Below are positions 1 to 6,035 of a DNA stretch of 6,035 nucleotides, in pieces. Made by a program: the position numbers and the translations under genes. This DNA comes from Oscillospiraceae bacterium (GTDB lineage: Bacteria > Bacillota > Clostridia > Oscillospirales > Oscillospiraceae): NCBI GenBank assembly GCA_017521875.1, contig JAFXBH010000003.1, forward strand, positions 1 through 6,035. Reading direction: 5' to 3'. Position 1 is the first letter of the stretch. Each line of letters opens with the position of its first letter. The notes beneath the pieces are model-generated. The model was not told the DNA's origin, did not search any database, and worked only from the letters and a program-made list of their open reading frames with translations.

Positions 1-3000
1 AATATTCCGACGAGGTGATGATTACCCGCCGGTATTATCGCAGTGGCGACAGTGAATACTATATCAACAAGCAGACTGCCAGACTGCGGGATATCAACGA
101 GATGTTTATGGACACCGGTCTTGGCAGAGAGGGTTATTCCAATATTGGTCAGGGCCGGATTGATGAAATTCTTTCCCTGAAGAGCGCGGACCGCAGAGAG
201 ATCTTTGAGGAAGCAGCCGGTATCTCCAAATACCGTCACCGCAAGGAAGAGACGGAACGAAAACTGGCCCATACGGAAGATAACCTGATGCGCATCGGCG
301 ATAAGGTCTCTGAATTGGAATTGCAGTTGGAGCCATTGCGAATCCAGTCTGAGAAGGCCACCAAATATCTGGCGTTGCGGGAAGAACTGCAGGGCATAGA
401 AGTGGCTGTGTGGATGGATAAACTGGAGAAACTGTCCGCTGAGGCAAAAAAGGCAGAGGAAGATTATGCTTCTGCGTCTTTTGTGCTGCAGCAGGCCCAC
501 GAGGAACTGGAAAAACTGTACCGTTCCACCGAGCAGATGGGTGTGCAACTGCGATTGCAGAACGGCACTGTGGATACCCTGCGGGAACAGATCTCTCTGT
601 TGGAGGGAACTCGCCAGCAGATCGAGGGGCAGATCGCCATTCTTCGCAGTACCATTGAACATAATCAAGAGAATATTCACCGCAATCAGGAAGATCTGCA
701 GGGCCAGGAGACCCGCAGCAGCGGCATTACTGTCCAGTTGGAGCAGGCCAACACCCGGATTGGGGAAATTGACAGTATGCTGGCAGAGAAAACCCAGCAA
801 CTGGATACATTGCAGAAACAACTGATGGCGATGACTGCCGAGGCCCAGGGACTTACCCGGCAGTTCATGGAACTGCGTACCCGGGAAGTGAGTTTGATCG
901 GTGATCTGTCTGCAAAAGAAGCAGATACCAAAATGCTGGAAGCCAATATGGCAGAGAGTGTGCTGCGGATCAACCAGATTAAGGAAGATATGCAGTCCGG
1001 CTTGGAACGGGAACAGGATGCGGAAGATAAACTGTCCCAGAGCCAAAAGGCTTTGCAGCAGGCGCAAGAAGAGGTCACAGCCAACAAAAACAGCATTGCA
1101 GGATACACCTTGCGTCAACAATCCCGCGTAAAACGGCGGGATGAACTGGCAGAGAAAGTGCAGAAACTCCAAAACCAGTTGGATGTGATTGCCAACAAGG
1201 CAAAGGTGTTCCGCGCTATGGAGCAGGATTTCGAGGGATATCAGAAATCAGTGCGTTCTGTTATGCAGGAAGCCAAGCGTGGTGCGCTGAAGAATGTCCA
1301 CGGCCCTGTATCCCAACTGATCCGTACCGAAGATCAATATACCGTAGCCATCGAGATTGCTTTGGGCGGTGCGCTGCAGCAGATCGTTGTAGACAACGAG
1401 CAGGACGGTAAGGCTATCTTGAATTACCTGAAGCGGACCAACGGTGGCCGTACCACAGTGTGGCCTATTTCTGCCACGCAGGGAAAGCCTTTGCAGGAAA
1501 AAGGCTTGGAAAATTGCCGGGGTTATGTGGGACTTGCTTCCCAACTGGTGAAATTCGAGTCCGGTTACCGGGGTGTAATGGAATACCTGCTGGGCAGGAT
1601 CGTGGTGGTGCAGGATATGGATTCTGCCATCGCTATGGCCAAGCAGTATGCAAACCGATTTAAGATCGTCACATTGGACGGCCAGGTGATGAACCCCGGC
1701 GGTTCTATGACCGGCGGTTCTGTCAATAAGGAAGCCGGCATTCTCAGTCGTGCCAATGAACTGGATAAACTGACTGCCCAGGAAAAGGAACTGACTGAGG
1801 AACTAAAAATTTTGGAAACCGAGTTCCAGGAAGCCCGTCGCGCGGCAGACCAGGTAGAGTTCCAACTGAAGGCTGCCACCGAGCAACTGCAAGAGGCAGA
1901 AAAGCAGGTACTGACCCAAGAGGGTACTGTTCGTCAGCACGAAATTTGGCTGCAGGCAATCCGGGATGCCAAGGCATCTGCGGATCGGGAACTGGAGAAT
2001 CTGGAAAAGCGTCAGACCGCTGACAGAGAGCAGCAATCTGCTATTAAGGCACAGATTGATGTCTTTACTGCGCAACTGGAAGAGACCCGCCAGCAGATCA
2101 GTGCATTGGAAGGTACCCAGTCCGAGGCAGATAAGGCCGTGGCAGTGGTTACCGATCAGATGAACCTGCTTCGCACTGACGCAGCCGCTTTGGAAGCAGA
2201 GCGGGCTACTGCCCAGTCTCATATTGCAGACCTGCGGGTATTGCAGGCGGCAACCGAGGGCGACAGAAACAGAAAACTGGCGGATATCGAATCCATTCAG
2301 GAGGAAAACCGTCGTCTGGAGGAAGAAATTCAGCATCAACAACTGCGTCAGCAGGAGAATAGTGATGAGATCGCCAAGATTCGTCAGTCTATGAAGGATG
2401 CTTTGGATCAGTATACCAAGATCGAAGAGAGTAAGTCTAAGGCAGAAGGCGATATTCAGGAGAAGAACAAGTCCATTCTCACTATGGAACGCACATGCGC
2501 TCTGTTGGAAAATAAGAAGGGCACTACTGAACTGGAAGAGCGGAATACCGTGGATAAACTGTGGGATACTTATGGCCTGACACCCGGTACCGCCAACGAA
2601 AAGCGGGCCGAAATCGAATCCGTGGCTTCTGCTAACCGTTTGATTGCCGAATTAAAACGGAAGATCTCCGCTTTGGGCACTCCCAACTTAGGTGCAATCG
2701 AAGAATTTGCCCGTGTAAACGAGCGGTATACTTACCTCACCGAGCAGCGGGACGATGTGCTGGGTGCCAAGAGAGATCTGGAAGGCATTATTAAGGAAAT
2801 CACCCAGCAGATGACTGAGATATTCGTGACGGAATTTGCAAAGATCAACGAGTATTTCGGCAAAGTGTTTGAAGAAATGTTTGGCGGTGGCAAGGGCCAA
2901 CTGTTGCTGGAAGATCCGGAATCTCCCCTTACCTGTGGCATTGAGATCCGCGTCCAGCCTCCCGGAAAGCAGGTTAAGACCATCACCTTGCTGTCCGGTG

Positions 3001-3296
3001 GTGAAAAGGCTTTTGTTGCTATTGCATTGTATTTTGCAATTTTGAAGGTGCGGCCCACACCGTTCTGTATGCTGGACGAGATCGACGCAGCGTTGGACGA
3101 CCGAAATGTGGAGCGCTTCTCCTCTTATCTGCGGAACTTAAGTTCCAAGACCCAGTTTATCGTCATTACCCACCGCCGTGGCACGATGGAAGCCTCCGAT
3201 GTGCTTTACGGTGTGACGATGCAGGAACAGGGCATCAGCAAATTGCTGCGTCTGGACCTGAATCAGATGGAGACCTATTTGGGTATCATTGAATAA
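1..3296 (+). CDS. smc: Chromosome segregation protein SMC (5'-partial)
   Basis: SMC is the ATPase of the bacterial condensin complex; with ScpA and ScpB it organises and helps segregate the chromosome. The frame is open from base 3 with no credible start, so the gene begins upstream; the GTG/ATG at 15-20 lie inside the N-terminal ATPase domain. About 1097 residues are visible, and roughly 100, including Walker A, should be missing (B. subtilis SMC is about 1186 aa). In order: N-terminal half with the Q-loop glutamine in IGQGRID (codon 150-152) and the FEEAAGI segment; a long Gln/Glu-rich coiled coil to about 1270; the hinge from GALKNVHG (1281) to GGSMTGGSV (1698-1724); a returning coiled coil to about 2640; LGTPNLGAIEEF near 2676; the ABC signature LSGGEKA (2991-3011); Walker B/D-loop FCMLDEIDAALDD (3063-3101); and the switch histidine in VITHRRGTMEASD. 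All expected motifs after Walker A are intact. Coil and hinge lengths fit a canonical SMC rather than MukB or Rad50. Confidence 0.97.
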   Translation, partial: YSDEVMITRRYYRSGDSEYYINKQTARLRDINEMFMDTGLGREGYSNIGQGRIDEILSLKSADRREIFEEAAGISKYRHRKEETERKLAHTEDNLMRIGDKVSELELQLEPLRIQSEKATKYLALREELQGIEVAVWMDKLEKLSAEAKKAEEDYASASFVLQQAHEELEKLYRSTEQMGVQLRLQNGTVDTLREQISLLEGTRQQIEGQIAILRSTIEHNQENIHRNQEDLQGQETRSSGITVQLEQANTRIGEIDSMLAEKTQQLDTLQKQLMAMTAEAQGLTRQFMELRTREVSLIGDLSAKEADTKMLEANMAESVLRINQIKEDMQSGLEREQDAEDKLSQSQKALQQAQEEVTANKNSIAGYTLRQQSRVKRRDELAEKVQKLQNQLDVIANKAKVFRAMEQDFEGYQKSVRSVMQEAKRGALKNVHGPVSQLIRTEDQYTVAIEIALGGALQQIVVDNEQDGKAILNYLKRTNGGRTTVWPISATQGKPLQEKGLENCRGYVGLASQLVKFESGYRGVMEYLLGRIVVVQDMDSAIAMAKQYANRFKIVTLDGQVMNPGGSMTGGSVNKEAGILSRANELDKLTAQEKELTEELKILETEFQEARRAADQVEFQLKAATEQLQEAEKQVLTQEGTVRQHEIWLQAIRDAKASADRELENLEKRQTADREQQSAIKAQIDVFTAQLEETRQQISALEGTQSEADKAVAVVTDQMNLLRTDAAALEAERATAQSHIADLRVLQAATEGDRNRKLADIESIQEENRRLEEEIQHQQLRQQENSDEIAKIRQSMKDALDQYTKIEESKSKAEGDIQEKNKSILTMERTCALLENKKGTTELEERNTVDKLWDTYGLTPGTANEKRAEIESVASANRLIAELKRKISALGTPNLGAIEEFARVNERYTYLTEQRDDVLGAKRDLEGIIKEITQQMTEIFVTEFAKINEYFGKVFEEMFGGGKGQLLLEDPESPLTCGIEIRVQPPGKQVKTITLLSGGEKAFVAIALYFAILKVRPTPFCMLDEIDAALDDRNVERFSSYLRNLSSKTQFIVITHRRGTMEASDVLYGVTMQEQGISKLLRLDLNQMETYLGIIE

Positions 3297-3300
3297 GGAG
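3295..3300 (+). promoter_or_regulatory. ftsY ribosome binding site overlapping smc stop
   Basis: AAGGAG shares its first two bases with the smc TAA stop (3294-3296) and lies 7 bases before the ftsY ATG at 3308. Ribosomes finishing smc would end on the ftsY initiation site, which favours translational coupling (inference). Confidence 0.8.
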
Positions 3301-3307
3301 CAATTTT

Positions 3308-4213
3308 ATGGGTTTTTTTGATAAAATTAAGGCCGGTCTGACCAAGACCCGGGATGCCCTGTCCAATACATTGGTTGGCGTATTCTCCGGGTTCTCGGAA
3401 ATCGATGACGATTTTTATGACGAATTGGAAGAGAGCCTTATTTTGGCGGATTTAGGTGTGGATACGGCTGTGAAGGCCACCGACCGCCTGCGGAAAACCA
3501 TTCGTGAGCAACATTTAAAGACTACAGAGGAAGCCAAAACTGCGCTGAAGGAAATTCTGGTGGATATGCTCAATGTGGGCAGCACAGAATTAAACCTGAC
3601 CACAACCCCTTCCGTGATTTTGGTGATCGGTGTCAATGGCGTGGGCAAAACCACCACCATTGGCAAGATCGCCACCCAACTGAAGAATCAGGGGAAAAAG
3701 GTGCTGCTGGTGGCAGCCGATACGTTCCGGGCAGCAGCGGCTGATCAATTGGAAATCTGGGCTGAGCGCTCCGGAAGCAGTATCGTGCGGCAAAGCGAGG
3801 GTGCAGACCCGGCTTCTGTGGTGTTCGATGGCATTCACTCCGCCAAGTCAAGGGGCGCAGATGTGATTTTGATCGACACTGCCGGCCGACTGCATAACAA
3901 GCAGAACCTGATGAACGAACTGAATAAGATCAGCCGTATCGTAGAACGGGAACTGCCGAATGCAGCCAAGGAAGTACTGCTGGTTCTGGATGGCACTACC
4001 GGTCAAAACGGCCTGATGCAGGCGAAGCAGTTTAAAGAGATTGCCGGTGTTACTGCCATTGCCCTGACCAAACTGGATGGCACTGCCAAGGGCGGCATTG
4101 TGATTGCTGTGGCAGACAGTCTGCAGATTCCTGTGAAATTTGTAGGCGTTGGCGAGCAGGCAGACGATCTGATGCCTTTTGAAGCCAAGGATTTTGTGGA
4201 GGCACTTTTGTAA
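3308..4213 (+). CDS. ftsY: Signal recognition particle receptor FtsY
   Basis: FtsY is the SRP receptor GTPase: it docks SRP-ribosome-nascent chain complexes at the membrane and hands them to the Sec translocon. The 301-residue protein is nearly only the NG domain. The N-terminus (MGFFDKIKAGLTKTRDAL) resembles the amphipathic membrane-binding helix of FtsY; there is no long acidic A domain as in E. coli. The N domain spans about residues 20-95. GTPase motifs: G1 GVNGVGKTT (108-116), G2 DTFRAAA (138-144), G3 DTAGR (190-194), G4 TKLD (254-257), and the closing GVGEQADDL (280-288). The absence of a C-terminal M domain and the FtsY-like end FEAKDFVEALL exclude Ffh. The TTGQN loop reads DGTTGQNG where E. 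coli and B. subtilis have Ala at both flanking positions. The start is fixed by the RBS and by family N-terminus length. smc-ftsY adjacency is conserved in Firmicutes. Confidence 0.97.
   Translation: MGFFDKIKAGLTKTRDALSNTLVGVFSGFSEIDDDFYDELEESLILADLGVDTAVKATDRLRKTIREQHLKTTEEAKTALKEILVDMLNVGSTELNLTTTPSVILVIGVNGVGKTTTIGKIATQLKNQGKKVLLVAADTFRAAAADQLEIWAERSGSSIVRQSEGADPASVVFDGIHSAKSRGADVILIDTAGRLHNKQNLMNELNKISRIVERELPNAAKEVLLVLDGTTGQNGLMQAKQFKEIAGVTAIALTKLDGTAKGGIVIAVADSLQIPVKFVGVGEQADDLMPFEAKDFVEALL
4198..4202 (+). promoter_or_regulatory. rdgB ribosome binding site inside ftsY
   Basis: GGAGG lies within the last codons of ftsY, 11 bases before the rdgB ATG. This spacing is slightly long, but it is the only Shine-Dalgarno-like match near this start, and the start itself abuts the ftsY stop (TAA then ATG). 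Initiation probably depends partly on ribosomes terminating at ftsY (inference). Confidence 0.55.
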
Positions 4214-4819
4214 ATGAGAGTAGTATTGGCAAGCAAGAATAAACATAAACTGGTGGAAATCAGTAAGATTACCGAGAAATTCGATATGGAACTGGTGCTC
4301 CAGTCGGAATTGGGTGTGGATATCGATGTGGAAGAAAACGGTACTACCTTTGAGGAAAACTCTCTTATTAAGGCCAAGGCCGTGATGGAAGCCACCGGCC
4401 TGCCTGCATTGGCGGACGATTCCGGTATTGCGGTAGACGCATTGAATGGTGAGCCGGGTATTTACTCTGCCCGGTACGGCTTTGACGATTCTTTGGATGA
4501 TTGGGGCAGACTGGAACTGCTGCTGAAAAATACAGAGCATGTCCCCGACGGCCAGCGTCAGGCGAAATTCGTCTGCGTAATCACAATGATCACTCCCGAG
4601 GGTAAGGTGATTCAGGCCCGGGGAGAGATCCACGGAGAGTTGCTCCGCGCACCGGTGGGAGAAAACGGCTTTGGCTATGATCCTATTTTCTACTATCCTC
4701 CTATGGGAAAATCCACAGCGGAAATGACTCCCCAGGAGAAAAACGGCGTGTCCCACCGAGCCAATGCCTTAAAGGTGTTTTATGAGAAATTAAAGGAGGC
4801 AGGTTATGCTGACAAGTAA
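4214..4819 (+). CDS. rdgB: XTP/dITP diphosphatase (RdgB/HAM1 family)
   Basis: RdgB/Ham1 enzymes hydrolyse the non-canonical purine triphosphates XTP, ITP and dITP to monophosphate plus pyrophosphate in the cytoplasm, keeping deaminated bases out of DNA and RNA. The 201-residue length is typical. Visible family motifs: the phosphate-binding SxNxxK (S7, N9, K12) in LASKNKHKL; ENGTTFEENSLIKAKA (41-56); the catalytic ALADDSG, with D69 matching the catalytic Asp of the E. coli enzyme; PGIYSARYGF (81-90); the specificity segment GENGFGYDPIF (149-159); GKSTAEM followed by EKNGVSHRANAL (176-187), which holds the conserved SHR. No key residue is missing. The ATG begins directly after the ftsY stop, and the 3' end overlaps yhbY by 14 bases. 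In B. subtilis the homologue lies beside rph, so its place between ftsY and yhbY differs. A Maf-type or MazG pyrophosphatase is excluded by these motifs. Confidence 0.95.
   Translation: MRVVLASKNKHKLVEISKITEKFDMELVLQSELGVDIDVEENGTTFEENSLIKAKAVMEATGLPALADDSGIAVDALNGEPGIYSARYGFDDSLDDWGRLELLLKNTEHVPDGQRQAKFVCVITMITPEGKVIQARGEIHGELLRAPVGENGFGYDPIFYYPPMGKSTAEMTPQEKNGVSHRANALKVFYEKLKEAGYADK
4792..4799 (+). promoter_or_regulatory. yhbY ribosome binding site inside rdgB
   Basis: AAAGGAGG is a strong Shine-Dalgarno sequence, 6 bases before the ATG at 4806. It lies in the rdgB coding sequence and fixes the yhbY start, which overlaps the last 14 bases of rdgB in another frame. Confidence 0.85.
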
Positions 4820-5276
4820 AGAACGGGCGGAACTCCGCGGTCAGGCTACTACCATTGATACTACCTTAATGGTAGGCAAGGGCGGCGTAACTGAGGCGGT
4901 GATCGCCGAGGCAGAAAACCAACTGACCACCCGGGAACTGGTGAAAGGTAAAGTGCTGGAAGGCGCTATGATGACCCCCAGAGAAGTCTGCGACGAAATT
5001 TGTGAAGCCACCGGCGCAGAAGGCATCGGTGTGATCGGCACCAAGTTTATCATCTATCGCTTCAGCGAAAAATTGCAGGCAGAGCGCAATCAAACCGGTC
5101 GCGCCAAACGGAAAGAGACACCTACCAGTAAGAAAAACCCTGTCCGTAAGGGCGCACAGGCTCGCCGTCAAGCAGCCAGAAAGGTGCGTGAGCAGCGGAA
5201 CGAATACTTCCGTCAGCAGGCCATTGACAATGCCATCGAACGGGAACGGGAAAAGCAACTGAGAAACTCTGACTAA
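4806..5276 (+). CDS. yhbY: YhbY-family CRM-domain RNA-binding protein with basic C-terminal extension
   Basis: YhbY (YqeI in B. subtilis) is a small CRM-domain protein associated with the large ribosomal subunit precursor and thought to act in ribosome assembly. Residues 1 to about 93 form the complete domain: LTSKERAELRGQA at the N-terminus, the GxxG-type RNA-binding loop VGKGGV (23-28), TRELVKGKVL (42-51), and a last strand GVIGTKFIIYR (75-85). Stand-alone family members are about 95-100 residues; this one is 156. Residues 95-156 are an extra hydrophilic tail with 19 Lys/Arg against 8 Asp/Glu. The most basic part, 99-131, has 14 Lys/Arg and 2 Glu; the end (about 132-153) alternates acidic and basic residues and looks helical. 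The tail has no cysteines or recognised domain and may add RNA or rRNA contacts (inference). No frameshift is needed to explain it. The start is set by the strong RBS and matches family N-termini. The next gene, nadD, is also its neighbour in B. subtilis. Confidence 0.9.
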   Translation: MLTSKERAELRGQATTIDTTLMVGKGGVTEAVIAEAENQLTTRELVKGKVLEGAMMTPREVCDEICEATGAEGIGVIGTKFIIYRFSEKLQAERNQTGRAKRKETPTSKKNPVRKGAQARRQAARKVREQRNEYFRQQAIDNAIEREREKQLRNSD

Positions 5277-5281
5277 TTCTT

Positions 5282-5290
5282 AAAAGGGGG
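5282..5290 (+). promoter_or_regulatory. nadD ribosome binding site (AAAAGGGGG)
   Basis: This purine run lies in the 21-base gap after yhbY, 7 bases before the ATG at 5298. Its GGGGG would pair with the 16S CCUCC through one G-U wobble, so it departs from the usual GGAGG. It fixes the nadD start, which lies the family-typical 7 residues before GGTFNPPH. Confidence 0.7.
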
Positions 5291-5297
5291 TAGACAG

Positions 5298-6035
5298 ATG
5301 GATAGGATCGGCATCTACGGCGGTACGTTTAACCCGCCCCATACAGGCCATATTCGTGGGGCACAGTATGCCATTGACGCGTTGCGCCTGAAACAGTTAC
5401 TGTTGATTCCGTCCTATATTGCCCCACATAAGGTGCTGCCAGCCAATTCTCCTACCCCGGAACAGCGGCGGGAGATGGTGCAGATTGCGGCGAAAGAGAG
5501 TATGCAGGTCTGTGACATGGAACTACGCCGTGGCGGTACCAGTTATACCTACGAAACATTGGAAACCCTGGCGCAGCAATACCCCGCTAACGAATTGGTG
5601 CTGTTAATGGGGACGGATATGTTCCTGTCTTTCCTGACCTGGAAAGAACCCATGAGAATTCTGCAAAAGGCTTCTATCGGTGTAATGTACCGGGGTGATC
5701 CCGGAGAGATGGAGCAGATCGAAAGCAAAAAAGCAGAACTTGAAAATATGGGCGCAACCGTCTACCTGGTGAAAAACCCGGTAACAGCCATTTCATCCAC
5801 CCAACTGCGGAGAATGTTGGTGTTCCGATGCGCTGACAGTTTTCTGCCGGCGGGTGTTGCGGATTATATTCTGAAGAATAATCTCTATGGCACTGAATCA
5901 GACTACCGAGGGCTGCCGATAGAGGAATTAGAGGAAGTAGTTACGAGCCTGGTCAAGCCGGAACGGGTTGCCCATGTGCTGGGTTGTCGGGATACGGCCA
6001 TAGAACTGGCAGAGCACTGGGGTGCAGATGTCACC
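5298..6035 (+). CDS. nadD: NadD-YqeK fusion: nicotinate-nucleotide adenylyltransferase plus HD-family Ap4A hydrolase domain (3'-partial)
   Basis: The frame is open from the ATG to the window end (246 codons, no stop). Residues 1-198 are NadD, which joins nicotinate mononucleotide and ATP to make deamido-NAD and pyrophosphate. Motifs: GGTFNPPHTGH (8-18), with the HxGH nucleotidyltransferase signature; IPSYIAPHK (37-45); SYTYETL (82-88); LMGTDMFLSFLTW (103-115); and ISSTQLR (165-171), the second nucleotide-binding motif. NadD proteins usually end near the stretch seen here as ADYILKNNLYG (188-198). The frame then continues through a short linker (TESDYRG) into a sequence matching the start of YqeK, with PERVAHVLGC and TAIELAEHWGAD resembling HRYIHTVGV and TAIELAERFGAD of B. 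subtilis YqeK. YqeK is an HD-domain enzyme that splits Ap4A into two ADP. In B. subtilis nadD and yqeK are separate adjacent genes. Two changes from common motifs: Asn for Asp in GGTFDP, and Glu for Asp in SYTxDT. Confidence 0.92.
   Translation, partial: MDRIGIYGGTFNPPHTGHIRGAQYAIDALRLKQLLLIPSYIAPHKVLPANSPTPEQRREMVQIAAKESMQVCDMELRRGGTSYTYETLETLAQQYPANELVLLMGTDMFLSFLTWKEPMRILQKASIGVMYRGDPGEMEQIESKKAELENMGATVYLVKNPVTAISSTQLRRMLVFRCADSFLPAGVADYILKNNLYGTESDYRGLPIEELEEVVTSLVKPERVAHVLGCRDTAIELAEHWGADVT
5892..6035 (+). other. yqeK: YqeK-like HD domain portion of the fusion (N-terminal part only)
   Basis: Residues 199-246 of the fusion. The homology to YqeK starts near LPIEELEEVV (206-215) and runs through the first helices, including the conserved His of VAHVLG (H226). 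The HD metal-binding residues are expected further on and are not in the window, so activity cannot be judged. A separate yqeK start is unlikely: purine-rich AGAGGAA and AGAGGAAG runs occur near 5921-5938, but no in-frame ATG, GTG or TTG follows at the domain boundary. The first in-frame GTG (codon 227) would remove the conserved first helix. Confidence 0.75.

Noticed and set aside
15..20. GTG or ATG as the true start of smc.
   Set aside because: The frame is open upstream, and the residues here align near position 100 of B. subtilis SMC (DEVTVTRR-like), after Walker A; no RBS is suitably placed.
1696..1721. 11-base direct repeat CCGGCGGTTCT with a 15-base period.
   Set aside because: It encodes the two Gly-Gly-Ser units of the conserved SMC hinge motif GGSMTGGS, so protein constraint explains it.
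609..2104. Similar TRQQI-coding segments near 609 and 2085 in the two SMC arms, considered as an internal duplication.
   Set aside because: Shared identity is only about a dozen bases and flanking sequence does not match; heptad-pattern coiled coils give such matches by chance.
1803..2342. 179-codon minus-strand open frame in the second coiled-coil arm of smc.
   Set aside because: Long antisense frames arise easily opposite Glu/Gln/Leu-rich coiled-coil codons; its Leu/Cys-rich translation matches no family I know.
3021..3044. Inverted repeat ATTGCA/TGCAAT with an 8-base loop followed by TTTT, terminator-like.
   Set aside because: The stem is only 6 bp and AT-rich, and it lies inside the conserved ATPase coding region (IALYFAI) just before Walker B; a terminator there would abort smc.
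3848..4756. 302-codon open frame on the minus strand across the end of ftsY and most of rdgB.
   Set aside because: It is antisense to two strongly conserved genes, crosses their junction, has no recognisable domain, and its translation is Cys/His/Gln-rich in a way typical of reversed coding sequence.
5419..5607. 62-codon plus-strand open frame within nadD.
   Set aside because: It lies wholly within nadD in another frame, lacks an RBS, and its Arg/Cys-rich translation looks like an out-of-frame shadow.

Overview
The window is a compact run of housekeeping genes, all on the + strand, with almost no intergenic DNA. In order it holds smc (5' end missing), ftsY, rdgB (XTP/dITP pyrophosphatase), a YhbY-type CRM-domain RNA-binding protein with an unusual basic tail, and a nadD-yqeK fusion (3' end missing). 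Gene content, Shine-Dalgarno spacing, FtsY without a large acidic domain, and the YhbY-NadD-YqeK order all point to a Firmicute. The intermediate G+C (about half, judged by eye) and the joining of these genes into one block suggest a Clostridia member, plausibly an Oscillospiraceae/Ruminococcaceae-like gut bacterium. That placement is inference.

Layout: bases 1-3296 encode SMC from just after the start of its N-terminal ATPase half through both coiled-coil arms, the hinge and the C-terminal ATPase half. ftsY (3308-4213) follows after 11 bases, with its ribosome binding site overlapping the smc stop. rdgB (4214-4819) begins on the base after the ftsY stop. yhbY (4806-5276) overlaps the end of rdgB by 14 bases. 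nadD-yqeK starts at 5298, 21 bases after the yhbY stop, and stays open to the window end. The last ORF is cut by the window edge and has no stop in view. No tRNA, rRNA, CRISPR array, mobile element, terminator or internal promoter was recognised, and no gene-free stretch exceeds 21 bases.

Functionally the block joins chromosome organisation (SMC), co-translational membrane targeting (FtsY, the SRP receptor), nucleotide-pool cleaning (RdgB), ribosome assembly (YhbY), NAD synthesis (NadD) and probable Ap4A hydrolysis (YqeK domain). The short gaps, overlap and lack of terminators suggest one transcript with translational coupling. In Bacillus subtilis smc-ftsY and yqeI(yhbY)-nadD-yqeK lie in two separate clusters; here they are adjacent, with rdgB between them.

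I see no clearly new biological system. The points most worth a second look are the NadD-YqeK fusion in one reading frame, the basic C-terminal tail on the YhbY protein, and the merged gene order.
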